Source: Pogonophryne albipinna
Lineage: Eukaryota > Chordata > Actinopteri > Perciformes > Artedidraconidae
NCBI GenBank assembly: GCA_028583405.1
Contig: CM053243.1
Location: 36,704,281-36,768,280 of the forward strand
Length of the DNA: 64,000 nt
Direction: 5' to 3'
Position 1 is the stretch's first letter. Each line of letters opens with the position of its first letter. Of the stretch, positions 1-11,052 are shown one piece after another. The notes beneath the pieces were generated by a model. It did no database searches and was not told the DNA's origin. It saw only the letters and a program-made list of their open reading frames with translations. The position numbers and the translations under genes are program-made.

Positions 1-3000
1 TCGTACAGCTGCCCCATCGTGATGCTAAACCAAGGAGAGGACCGTTTATAAATGATGTCTTCAGTAGGAACCAATTGTCTTACAGCTTACAAACCAAATT
101 AACAGTAATTGAATCAGTTTATTTTTGCTAAATTACCATTAAGCTTTATTCAGGGCAAACAAAGTCTATCTTGAACGAGAACTTACTCAAATGAACCGCT
201 CATTGCAACCAACGAAAATAAAATCTTGTTCCAAGAAACCCATACCATACATTTTTCAATAATACTAATAGATACCCTCTTTCCAAACTAACAGCGAGTG
301 GGTTGTATATTTCGTACCATCTAAGATAAGATAGGATACTTTACTGTCATAGTACAAATATACAACGAAATTCAGGTGCATTCAAGGACTGGACTCATCT
401 CATTCCAGCTCTTCCTAGAAGCTACTGGAATACATACATTTTAAGTGAGCAATGAAATATTCAAACCCAGGACTCCTTATAATATTTAAAAAATCCTCAT
501 ATTGACATATTTGGTCTTATTTGCATCTATCTGGAAAGACTGCACGCATAACAGATTTAGATAGTTTAGTGTAAAACTATAACTTGATTCAGGATTATTC
601 CCACACAGTTATTACTCTACCGGACCTTCAGGATGGCACCAGATGTGCACCTCTACAGCGAGAAACAAATGTGTAGATGGGTGTAACTAAAGCTCATTCT
701 GGATGTTGTTAGGATTGTCTCGGTGTTAAAGCAGCCTTAATGTCCGGTCCAAATCAAACATTAACTTGTGGTGTTCTGCAGAAAGTTACGTTTTTCCCAA
801 GTTGTTCTCCAGTTAATATTTTACAGGTGTGTATTCATAAAAAGGTACAACAAAACATCCCTCAACCTGCCCTTCATATTCTTACTCCAGCACCTCGACT
901 AATTTATTTTCAACAAATGTTCTTTTCTTGAATATAAAAAGAAGCCCTGACACATTTTCACTCAACCATGAGAAGGAAATGATTGAGATACCAAGCCACA
1001 GGGGAAATTAAAAAAGGACAGAGTCAATTTATCCAGTCTGACAGGGATCCTTTTGATAAAAACTGTACACGTGATTTGACTCTAGTTTTATATCAAATCG
1101 TTTTTGATAAAAGGCATTTGTGTGACGCCAGAACATTACAGAACAAATGACCTCAGCCCAGCTTTGAAAGTGGCACCTTAAAGAGCTTTAGATAAGTCGA
1201 TTCATATATTAAAAGAAAACAAATGCAACTTTCTTTGGCAAATCGATTACTTACTTCAGTGTTTTTTGAGTCAAAAATTCTGAATATTTTCTGGTTAAAG
1301 CTCTCAAATGTATTGACAACTGATTGACCCTTTTCTCAGAAATTATAGCAAACTATAACATATTTTTGACAAATCAAGCACACAAAATTACATGTCAAAA
1401 ACCTATACATATTCAGTTTAAACTTCCTTTGGGAGAAGTACATTTTTGCCAAATAAAGCGAATACAATTATTTATCAATTAACAAAAATGGATTTCAATT
1501 AATTTCATGTCTACCTCCCGCTGTCTGTTTGCAGGTTCACAAGTTTGTGTTTAGGAAGGATCTCTATCTATCTATACAAACATATGAACAGGTTAGAACT
1601 AATGGAGTGACACAGTCTAATGTAAGTCTGTTAATTCTTGTTGTGGACATTAGAGGGCACAAACTGACCGTCAAAACTGCAAAATTGCAATAGTTTTTTT
1701 TAATCTGAATCAGACTCTGCGGCATTTTCAGGCTACTCGGCCTAGGAACTGGGAATCTTTGAAATTGATTAAACCCCCTCCCCTCCCCGGTGTCTTGGCC
1801 CTCACCTGGACTGCGGCACTGTCTTGTCCACAAACAGGAAGATGGCCTTCTCTGAGGGCAGCTGGATGCGTTTCCTGATGATCCACATGAACTGAGCCAC
1901 TGTGATGTCAGAGGGGACCAGGTACTTCCTCTTGTCGATGTCTACTATCTGTGATCCAGACACTTTCTCCACAATCACCTGACACAGCAAACAGAAGCAT
2001 TGATTATAGACCATTAATGGATCACTAAGCAGGCTAAATCAGCTGCAAGATCTCTGAAGTCTCACTCACCGGGACCCGGTCAGGGTACTTGTTTCGGATT
2101 TTGGCTGACTCTATGCATCGATGTTCTGGTGGACAAAAAGGAACATTTGAGTTAATGATGGGAATGTTTGACATGACAACAAACTCCTGTAGAGAGACAA
2201 GACAGTGATGGACAAAGATCAATACTTAACCGCTAATGTGAAAGGTTCACAAGCAGCTGCTGTGGATTAGGAGACAACATCCGTAAATCCAGTCACTTAA
2301 AATGTGAACGTGCATCATCAATAAAACATCACCACTTAAGCTCTTTGTGTCATTAAATACTACAAAAAAGGACAAAACTAATTTTTAGCTTTTTTTCATT
2401 GACTAAATAAGTAAATGAAAATATAATGGATGGTTTTATTTTTGGATTGTTGCTCGAATATGATTTCCGTTAATGGCATTTAAAGAAGCCTTCTTTGTGA
2501 AAAACTTTGATGCATTATTATAATATAATAATAATAATAATACATGAGTCTTGTATAGCGCTTTTCTAGAAACACAAAGACGCTTTGACGGACAATAAAA
2601 AACAACAAAAAAACAAAGAAAAATACAAAAACAGATAAACAAAAACTGAAAATGTATATCTTTTTTTACATTTTACTATTGTATTTACATGTCTTCATTT
2701 TTGTAGTTCTTGCTTTTTATGATTTATTTTCTTGTATTATGTTTAAAGATATATAGCCAGACTAATGCCACATTTGTGAAAAACGATTAGCTTAATTCAC
2801 TTTTTGTTGTTTCTTTAACTGCTAATCAATAAATAGGAAAAAGATCAACTGATTATTCAAGAGTGAAAACAAATGCGTTATACAAATAGTGTATTTGAAA
2901 CTGGATACAAACAACCTAATTTTCCCAGTAATCATAGGGGGTTATGGGTAATGAAGTCACTGACACCAACAATAACACTGTGGTTGCCAACTGCAGTATT

Positions 3001-3893
3001 CTCATTAGTTATATACTTTGAACATTTGAAGCAGCTACCCTTCTAATAACCACACATAAAACTCATTCTAAATAACATGGACACTATTTGTAAAGCCTGA
3101 TAAACACTAGTAGTTACAATCAGCTGGCCTGTCAACAGGAAGTCGATTAAGACTGTGAATGCAGAGTGCTTCAAATGCCCGTTAGGTTTTGGTGTCATAT
3201 TCCTGAATGCTAAGGGTTGCTGCTCTCCCTGTCTTATACGTGTTGTTATAATTCGTGCTAGTTGACATTATTTTAATATGGGCTAAACCAGCCCTCAGGC
3301 CTACCAAAACAACTTTTGTTCTGTCCTGCTGACGACGGGCGGGCCTAAGGTAATACCAAGTGAAAAGTAGAGGAAATAAAATGATAAGCTGTATTACACC
3401 ACACATCCCAGTTTGTATTATCCAGCTGCTTACTGAAACTCAATACATAAGGGAGGCTTTAGCAAGTCTCCTTCGTGTCAACATTCATCGCCAGCCTGAA
3501 ACCAGGTCGTCGTCAGAGTTGAAATAAGAACAAAGACAGGATGATTTGTTAATATACAGGGACCCAACATATCGTATTTAAAGTAAAGACGAGATAAATG
3601 CCGTTTACATCAGCTGTCAATCATATTAGCTGCTGTTATGTGTCGGTAGAGCTAGCTTGCAAACCAGAGCCTCCTGTATAAACAAAAGCCTAAAGGACAG
3701 GCCAGTCTGTGCTGCCCGAAGTATTTGAAAATATGTACTAATCAATAAAGCCTAATTACTTCCTCTATCACCCAAATATAGGATTCCTCTTCAGAAAGTG
3801 TAACTGAAATATAACAGATATTTGTTATCTTTAAAAATAGCAGCCTCCTCCTCCCTTACCCAAGGAGTGATCCTCTTTGAACATCCATTTCAT
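1..3893 (-). CDS. gabarapl2: GABARAPL2 (GATE-16), ATG8-family autophagy modifier, partial
   Basis: Ubiquitin-like ATG8-family protein that is lipidated on autophagosome membranes and also acts in intra-Golgi traffic. Coding exons on the minus strand are 3860-3893 (start [11 protein letters not shown]), 2070-2125, 1806-1978 and 24 to beyond 1. All junctions have AG acceptors and GT donors and the phases join: 34+56 nt gives 30 codons, and the exon 3/4 split codon is AG|C. The exon 3 peptide [20 protein letters not shown] and the following [20 protein letters not shown] match vertebrate GABARAPL2 rather than GABARAP or LC3. Exon 4 begins SITMGQLY; about 28 C-terminal codons, including the glycine processed by ATG4, lie outside the window. 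Introns 1 and 2 show no clear mobile element. The family and paralogue assignment is from remembered family sequence; the exon structure is read directly. Confidence 0.94.
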
Positions 3894-4091
3894 GTTTCCG
3901 GGCTCTTTTTCGCTCGATGCAGATGAAAATGATAATAACCACGATACAATATCTTTCTAAATATCTTTCTTAAAAGCTGTCGACTGGATTGCAGGTTTTG
4001 AATTCAACGTAGAAACGGGCAGAGCTCAGCTCGCAACACTTCCGAGCAAAACAACAAACAACAAACTGAGCTCCTCTGGCTGCCCCGATGG

Positions 4092-4099
4092 TGACGTCA
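4092..4099. promoter_or_regulatory. Palindromic CRE (TGACGTCA) upstream of gabarapl2
   Basis: A perfect full CRE lies about 200 bp upstream of the gabarapl2 start codon in a GC-richer stretch that also has an ETS-like CTTCCG (near 4038). CREB/ATF binding to this motif is established; its use here is inferred from position. No TATA box is evident, as expected for a housekeeping promoter. Confidence 0.45.
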
Positions 4100-4249
4100 C
4101 TCCCGGACTGATCTATTCCGCCTCAAACTGCAGGGGGGGGAACACATGGTGTGGACGTTTTAAAGGAGAGGTGTCATGGCCATTTCCACTGATCATAATT
4201 CCATTGTTGAGGTATACTAAAATAGAAAAATACTGTGCAATTTTCCAAA

Positions 4250-4390
4250 CTCACATTGGTTTCGCATACAGCATCTCTTTAAAGTATGTGTATTCAGCAG
4301 TATTCACTTTCTCCACTAAACGGCTCGCTGCAGCTCTTGCCCCCCCCCCCTCCCTGTGAGCACAGTGTGCTCCGATTGGTCGGGACCAGT
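4250..4390 (+). repeat. Dispersed repeat, copy A (partner at 57780-57930)
   Basis: About 140 bp from TCACATTGGTTTC to GATTGGTCGGGACCAG is repeated, diverged, at 57780-57930 in the same orientation. It contains a C-tract and an inverted CCAAT-type box. The family is not recognised. The 4400-4833 stretch after it has further CCAAT/ATTGG-type boxes and no gene that I can support. Confidence 0.6.
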
Positions 4391-4885
4391 CGGGACGTTG
4401 TGAATCGCGCTGAGCTCCGTGGAGGTGTGATTTCCTTGTTTAGCGATACACAGCTAAACACAGCCAAACTCAACCTGAACACACACAAAGTCACAGCCGA
4501 AGTAAAAACAATAAGTGTGGCTTGATATTGAGTAAGAAAAAGGTTGATAAACGCTGTGAGAATGGGTCTGCAGAGAGAATTTCGCCGCGATCCCAACTGT
4601 CTGTTATCAGCCTGCAGCCAGGGAGGAGAAATCAGCAGAGCTGCCTGCACTGAGTGTGTGTGAGGAAGTCGTGGATTGGTCAATTTGGACCAATCAGCGG
4701 GGGCTTAACGTAACAGCTCCGCGGACGTAACGTAACGGCTCCACGGATTGGCCCATTTGGTTCCGGGTACCGCATGACCGTATCGCGTCATAGTTCTGGG
4801 CGTGGCTACTGGGTGCTTCTACGACACAGCACCCAGAGCCCTAGAGAGATAAGAGTTACGACACTCCCATAGACCTCCGTTGTAA

Positions 4886-4910
4886 AAAATGGCGGCGCCT
4901 ACTTCCGGGG
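4886..4910 (+). promoter_or_regulatory. YY1-like plus ETS-like motif pair in the element's left end
   Basis: AAAATGGCGGC (YY1-like, 4886-4896) is followed by ACTTCCGGG (ETS-like, from 4901), about 50 bp inside the terminal repeat. The pair recurs in copies 2 and 3 (near 58386 and 62692). Such pairs are typical of TATA-less promoters. The ATG inside it opens only a 12-codon frame. Promoter activity is inferred. Confidence 0.4.
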
Positions 4911-5784
4911 TATGGACATCGAAATAGTTCCAAATATTGTCATTTGGGCGTTGGACCTCATTCACTTACATTACGGCGCGTCGATTAGTTCCAGAGGTAA
5001 GTTGCTGAAATATCGAACTCTTTTGAATTGTCAACTGTCTATATTGTATCAGAGGCCCTTTATGATGCTTATACTGGTCTTCATTTGTATATGCACAGCG
5101 TAATTATCTATATTTTATCTTGGTTGTTACAACCAATTTTGCTAGCATTGCCTGCTAGTTAGCTAGCGCGACTTCGTCAGCTTTGAAGGTAAGATTTCAG
5201 TAATGAATCGCTAGCAGCTTATATATCAATGATGCTGGGTAACTAACAAGCAGGATTTAGATTGATTATGTGTTTTTATTGTTATTTTGGTTTTTATCTG
5301 CTGAACCTGACCGTGTCAGTCATCCTTAGTCGGCTTTTTCTGTATGATATGACTTAACTGCTAGCACTAGTAGAAATGAGGTGGCGTTTGTGATAAATAT
5401 TTCATTTAATATTTAATTGAATTTTGGGATATACTAACATTTCATTATGTGACATGTTGACTGTACTTAGTTTTTTTTTGGTACTGTTCCGTGTTAACTC
5501 ATCTGTACTGTACAACTAGCCTAGCGCTACTTTTTAATGCTTGATGGCATGCTAGGATAGATTCCTTTGTATTGTAATACACACTAGTTTAATGATTGTT
5601 CATCAAAGGTATTATTCAGTATTAAAAAAATAATAGCCCACTGAACAGGCTACTCTACAGTAGTGAATGAAGGATGAGCCTAAAACATGGTCATGCATCC
5701 AACATGTTTATTTTTAACAAAATAAACACTTAAAAATAATTAGCACTTTTTTTTATTCAGCCTTATATGTCAGCCATGGTTGTT

Positions 5785-6086
5785 GCTTCTGCTGCTGCTG
5801 CTGGAGGAGGGTGCTGCTGCTGGAGGAGGGTGCTGCTGCTGAAGGAGGCTGGTGCTGGCAACGGCTGCAGGTGATGACTGCTGAAAGAAGAGGAGGCTGC
5901 TGCTGCTGAAGGAGGGTGCTGCTGCTGGAGGGTGCTGCTGCTGGAGGAGGGTGCTGCTGCTGGAGGGTGCTGCTGCTGGAGGGTGCTACTGCTGAAGGAG
6001 GGTGCTGCTGCTGGAGGAGGGTGCTGCTGCTGCTGGAGGAGGGTGCTGCTGAATGAGGGTGCTGCTGCTGAAGGAGGCTGGTGCTG
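5785..6086. repeat. CTG-rich minisatellite inside P-like copy 1
   Basis: About 300 bp of interspersed GGAGGAGGGTGCTGCTGCT-type units. It is read in several frames as low-complexity A/P/S/Q protein, so long frames here mean little. The same site in copies 2 and 3 is only about 95 bp, so the array has expanded or contracted. Confidence 0.85.
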
Positions 6087-6479
6087 GACCGGGAATGGAG
6101 ATGCCAAGTACATCGATGGCAACGAGTAAGGTGTTTGGCAGTGGCCTAGATGTTATGACCTTCGGTGCAGAGGTCTGTTGGGTCTTCTTTGCCTTCTTAC
6201 TCTGACTCTTGCTGCCAAGATACCCTTTATGTTTATCCTTCCTCTCAGCCCTGATGCACTTGGATGCAATCCTTAACCTCAGCCTGATGTATGTTGAGAG
6301 GATTTTTTTCTTCAGGTCATGTCATGAGGGAAGGTTGCTGTCCAGCAACATGGCTTCTTGTTCCAGCTGTGACACTGCATTTGAGGACTCCATGAGGGAA
6401 TCGCTCGTCCTCACACGGAACAGCTGCTCCACGTTCTGAACAAGGGTGAAAACCTCATCAGATGGACGGTAATCTGGCT

Positions 6480-7600
6480 CTAATTTGGTTTGTGTTGAAG
6501 ATTATTTTTTTCTAATGCCGAATTAATCCTTTTCCGGTTTACCAGAGCCCTCTCTGCTCTCTTTCTTAGTAATCTCTCGCTTCTCAGTTGCCTCATTAGA
6601 TCCTCCACGTGAGCCCGGTCACAACTGGCCCTTGGCAGTCTGGTCTCTGGAGCACCTGACCCTGGCAAACTGGTCTCTTCATAGCTGACCCCTGACTGAC
6701 TGGCTCCTGGCACACTGATCTCTGGTAAGGTGGCCTCTTGATTGTCGGCCCCTGACATACTGGCCCCTGGCAGTCTGCTGACATCTGTCTCACTCTCTCT
6801 GTCTGTTATGTCCCTTTCATTCCCTTGGAACTCCACCTCAATATCTCCCTGAATCTCTGTAACAATAACAAGGCAATCTTGCTGTTATATGTGTATGCTG
6901 CCTTTACATGTGCACCTATTGTCATTTAAGGGTACACTACACTCCTATAGTGACATGCGTCTAAGTTCGTCTATTGGCAATGTTAAAGTATGAAGAAATC
7001 TGTAGATTATCTACATATGGTATATGAGTCTTCAGAGAATCCCTGAACCCTGGTAGTTTTGAAGCTGTATAATCTGAAGGTTGCATTAGGAGTGTAGTCT
7101 ATCCTTGAATTATATAACATGGGAAACATTGTTAGCTTCATATATCATACCAATGTTTGATGTGCCATAATAGGTGTGGTCATCATTCCTGACATTAACA
7201 GCTGGAGGCAAACTCCTTGACGTGGATTTCCTGTTGGAACAGCATCTGGCCTCAACCTCAAATTTCCTCCTGATTTGTTGCCAATATATTGGTCGTCTTC
7301 AAAGTGTACCTGTAGGTAGGTAGGTTTGATCAGTTTCCACTGCACACTTCAAATGTCATTGAAGAGTCATAATTCTCTACACTTGGAAATATGATGCCCT
7401 TTAAAATGTTAACAAGTCACCTCTGTGAACATTACTTACATGACGTGTTTTCTGCTGTTGTTGTCCTCTGTCAGACACAGGTTTTGTCTGTTGACCATTG
7501 CCATCCATCTCTTCCTTGGCTCTACGTCCTTAGGGAAGCCATACATCCGGAACCCCTTCTCGGATCGATTAGAGCATCCAAATGCTGCACATCCAACCAT
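6480..7600 (-). CDS. THAP-domain, coiled-coil protein of P-like element copy 1
   Basis: Three exon-like blocks. Block 1 (7440-7600) starts MVGCAAFGCSN and continues GFPKDVEPRKRW, the N-terminal half of a THAP zinc finger (C-x4-C, FP, R-x2-W). Block 2 (about 7151-7309) gives VHFEDDQYIG and LRLRPDAVPT, the C-terminal half with the HF and AVPT signatures. Block 3 (6480-6856) has LPG/SGA repeats followed by a basic coiled coil, LMRQLRSERLLRKRAERAL. THAP domains are sequence-specific DNA binders used by P-element transposases. Problems: the third zinc-ligand cysteine is not visible, the three blocks do not join in phase with the splice sites I can see, and an A10 tract shifts the frame before a further coding-like stretch (LEPDYRPSDEVF, 6325-6478) that ends in TGA. 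Probably no longer makes an intact protein, or makes a short DNA-binding one. Confidence 0.55.
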
Positions 7601-8266
7601 GGTATGACAACTGATCTATTAAAATGCAATATAAACGAAAGTGCCATAATATTTGTTGTCGTTGTGCAAACATTTTAACATGAATATTGCTATGTCCTCT
7701 GTTCAGTCTGCTCCCAACTGTATTCTCTCCCCTTATTCACCACTGTTCCTATTCTTGCTCTGCTTTTTAGGGCCCAGGAAATGGATGAAGAGGATGTCTC
7801 TTCAGTCAGGCTCCTGGATGCCTTAGAGTTCTGTATTGCTTTTTTGTAAATAGTTGCTTACCCTAACCCTTTTTTGTAAATAATATTTCTTTTTTATAAA
7901 TAGTTGATTGTTTGTAAATATTTGTAAAATGCCCCCCCCCCACAATTGTTGTTCACACAATTATGCTTCTGTTTTTCACTTTTTGGTGTCCATTGTTCAG
8001 CCACTGTTTGGTAAGCAACAATTTGTTTTGGCCAAAATGTGTTATTCACACTCCTGACTCCAGTTTGATGTGCTGCATTCTCCTCTGAGTGGTCCTGATT
8101 TCAGGCAGAGGTCATGGCTTGGAAGGTTTTATATCCTGTAGTGTCTCAACAGAACCTAATATGAATTGCTTTTTTCAGTTTCTCTTTTTTTTTTTTATTG
8201 TCTCGTCGCTGGATCACCTCCCCCTGGCAAAGTGGCCTCGTCATTGACAAACCTGTTTTTGTTGCT

Positions 8267-8288
8267 CTGTTGAACCATGGTTCAACAG
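8267..8288. repeat. 22-bp perfect palindrome in P-like element
   Basis: CTGTTGAACCATGGTTCAAC plus AG is its own reverse complement. It is conserved at 61566-61587 in copy 2. Its role is unknown. Confidence 0.7.
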
Positions 8289-10752
8289 GAGCTTCTGTAA
8301 ATAGTTTTGTAAATAGTTTGAATATTTATCATAGTAATCATTTTCAGTCTCCCACTCTGTCTCAATTTAATTTATCGTTTCTTTGCCCCACCATATGTTT
8401 TGTTGTCCAAGGGCACTCATTTGGTCTGTGTTGAAGATTGTTTTACACTTTAGATTAATCAAATTGTGTTTTTTGGCTAAATTCATCTTTTTCTGTTTAA
8501 CCCTAACCCTCTTTGTTCTCCTTCTCATTCATTTTACTTTGTTTTGTTCTAACACACATCACTTTTTCCATACACTGTTCTTAATACTTGTTCACACATT
8601 TGTTCGTCCCTTTTACTTTGTTCTTCCTGTTGTTCTTGTTCAAACACATATCAATTGTTCATCCACTGTTGTGGTAAAATGATATTCATAGTCTTAACAT
8701 GATCATGCTACCCATGCTAACATGAACACAAGCGTTTCCCTCCAAAAATGTAAAACGTATCTAAGTAATAGGCTATTAATTATATTATTATTATTACTAA
8801 TAGGCTACCAAGCTTTCCGTTGTCACCCTGCCTCTCCAAATGCAAAACTGTCAATAAAAAGTATGCAATAATGCTATTACAGCTGAAAAAGTACTTGGGT
8901 GTGTGTGTTTTTTTAATATATATTTACCATTCAATAACGCAATCGCTGCTGTCTGTCTGTCCCATAGAAGAACCTTATATATACAGTCTATGAGAAGAAC
9001 ATGACAGCGCAGCGCAACTATACTACGGACGTGACTGCCCTGGCAGTGACAGCAACATAGCCTGCTTGTGCTACCACACTTTCCCCTCAAAATATCGTTA
9101 AATAACGAAACTTGGAAATAGTGCCAATCCATACAAAGTGTAACCACATCATGTAAATATGAAAGCAATCTTTAAAAAATAACAGCGTTGGTTTAATCTA
9201 TGACTATTTTGAGCATGTTTGTGCTGTTTTTGCCATAGAGAAGCATTGCCACGGAAGTGCGTTTGGAACTATCCCGGCATACATAAACCACGTGACCGGC
9301 TGGCGGTGACATCAAAGAGTGTCGTAACTCTTATCTCTCTAGGGCTCTGACAGCACCCAGGAAGTAAAAAATGGACAATGACGTTTCACCAACGAGGCGT
9401 TTTGGGGAGGTATTTTCTGTTTTAGAGTTTTACTTGCTACAGGGTGTACTTTGAGGGTTTTGACTCTGCACACCGTTTACATGCATAAAAACCTTCATAA
9501 CACACAAGGGGACGGGTAATAACCGGAAAAGCATGACATGTCTCCTTTAAAATAAAAGCTAGCAACAATTAACGCATAACGCAGTCTATGAAAGAACTCC
9601 ATTTTTTTTAAACATGGACAATTCATGGACTGCTATTCCAAACTGTTATTAATTACTTGCTAACTTATAATGTAAATAGTTTACATTGTTAACATTTTCT
9701 CAGTCCTGGGCTGGCCTATCAAAAGTACACTGGCTTCAATTCTATTTGTTAATCTGTATATTAAAGGTGGGGTAGGTAATTTTGTAGAAACCAGCTCGAG
9801 TGCGCTAGAATTTGAAAATACACAGCCGGAAAAAATCTGCCACTTCCTTACAGAGAGAGCCCCTCCTCCAACACACACGAACGCGCACATGATCAATGAG
9901 GGCACGAGATAAGTTTGTGCACAGATGGAAGGCTGACAGGCAGGTAGGCCATCCAGTTATTTTAGCCGGGCTGGCTAAAATGATTGGTCGTGCTTTTTAC
10001 AGCACGGTAAAACCTGACAAGTTAATAGAACTCAAACTTTTTTTGAAACTGATTACATCGAAATGTTTGAGTACCTTAACTTAAATGTTTTAAGTTCAAG
10101 TATAATCTTATCAATTGAGTTCTATTTACTAGTCATTTTTAAGTGACAAACATATTGTTTTAAGTTAAAGAAACATGGATATATTAAGTTATTTAAACTA
10201 ATAATTTTTGTTAACACTGTGCATATAAAGATCAAGTATCTTTAACTTAAACATTTTCATATCTCTTCAACTAGCTATTTTGTTAGCACAGTAGATATGA
10301 AAATCAGGTAGATTTAACTTAAATATTTTTATTATCTTTAAACCCCAATATGAATTAAAAATTTAAATCGAGTAGTACTCAAAACGGAATGTCGAATACT
10401 TAAAACGTTTGTTGAAACCGATTACATCGACATTTTTAATTAACTGTAACTCAAAATCCCTAAGTTAACATTTTGACTAAACATTAAAAAGCACTTTAAA
10501 ACTGACAATTTAAATGCAAATTACTGTTTTATTAAGTGACACACACTTTACCAAACAATATATATAAATTATAGCAAATAACTAACTTTTAAATACAAAA
10601 TAAATTAAACAGTGCTAAGGCCTTGACAAATATCCAGATATATTTTTTTTAAAGTATAAAATAATGTATGGGAAACAGTCCTTCAACTTGAAGCTGAACA
10701 GTAACACATTTTTCAATGAACAGATTTAAAGTGCAGGATGTAAACAGAGAAC

Positions 10753-10756
<4 letters not shown>

Positions 10757-10843
<87 letters not shown>
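10757..10843 (+). repeat. (TG)n microsatellite
   Basis: About 87 bp of pure TG. It sits in a roughly 200-bp tandemly repeated block (GAACAGTAACACAT to TTTTTTAACATTTACAAAC) whose other copies are at 17815-17950 and from 17951. Confidence 0.95.
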
Positions 10844-10846
<3 letters not shown>

Positions 10847-11052
10847 ATAATGTATTGTAAGGTATCAAAATGTATGTGAAAATGTTTTCCATCCTTTTTT
10901 AACATTTACAAACAATCAAACTGGAACAGTAACTAGGGCTGAACGATATACCGTGTCATGGCGATAACCGCGATATGCGCATGTGCGGTATTCACACCGC
11001 AGGGACGTGCGGTTTTATTCATTTAAAAAAAAAAAACGCTAACATACTTTAG

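Larger units (their letters stand above)
4834..9349. mobile_element. P-like THAP element, copy 1 (complete, 4.5 kb)
   Basis: The ends are perfect 33-bp inverted repeats beginning CAGAGCCCTAGAGAGATAAG, flanked by an 8-bp direct duplication ACAGCACC (4826-4833 and 9350-9357). The interior carries minus-strand exons with a THAP zinc-finger domain (6480-7600), a CTG-rich minisatellite (5785-6086) and about 1.7 kb of AT-rich DNA upstream of the THAP exon. An 8-bp duplication, termini starting CA and a THAP domain together fit the P superfamily; hAT also makes 8-bp duplications, but THAP argues for P. No RNase-H-like catalytic region was recognised, so I read it as non-autonomous. Near-identical copies lie at 58333-62638 and 62639-64000. 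Confidence 0.8.

Noticed and set aside
4294..4683. 129-residue reverse frame upstream of P-like copy 1
   Set aside because: Lies in a dispersed repeat and GC-rich flank, begins within a C-tract and has no recognisable domain or splice context.
5763..6122. Pro/Ala/Ser/Gln-rich 119-residue protein
   Set aside because: Low-complexity translation of the CTG array; an equally long frame exists on the opposite strand.
7761..7850. Plus-strand terminal exon (acceptor TTTTTAG, then AQEMDEEDVSSVRLLDALEF)
   Set aside because: Looks exon-like and is repeated in copy 2, but no upstream plus-strand exon could be found to pair with it.
7860..7872. Telomere-like CCCTAACCC motifs (also at 8500)
   Set aside because: Single short occurrences within a transposon; no tandem array.
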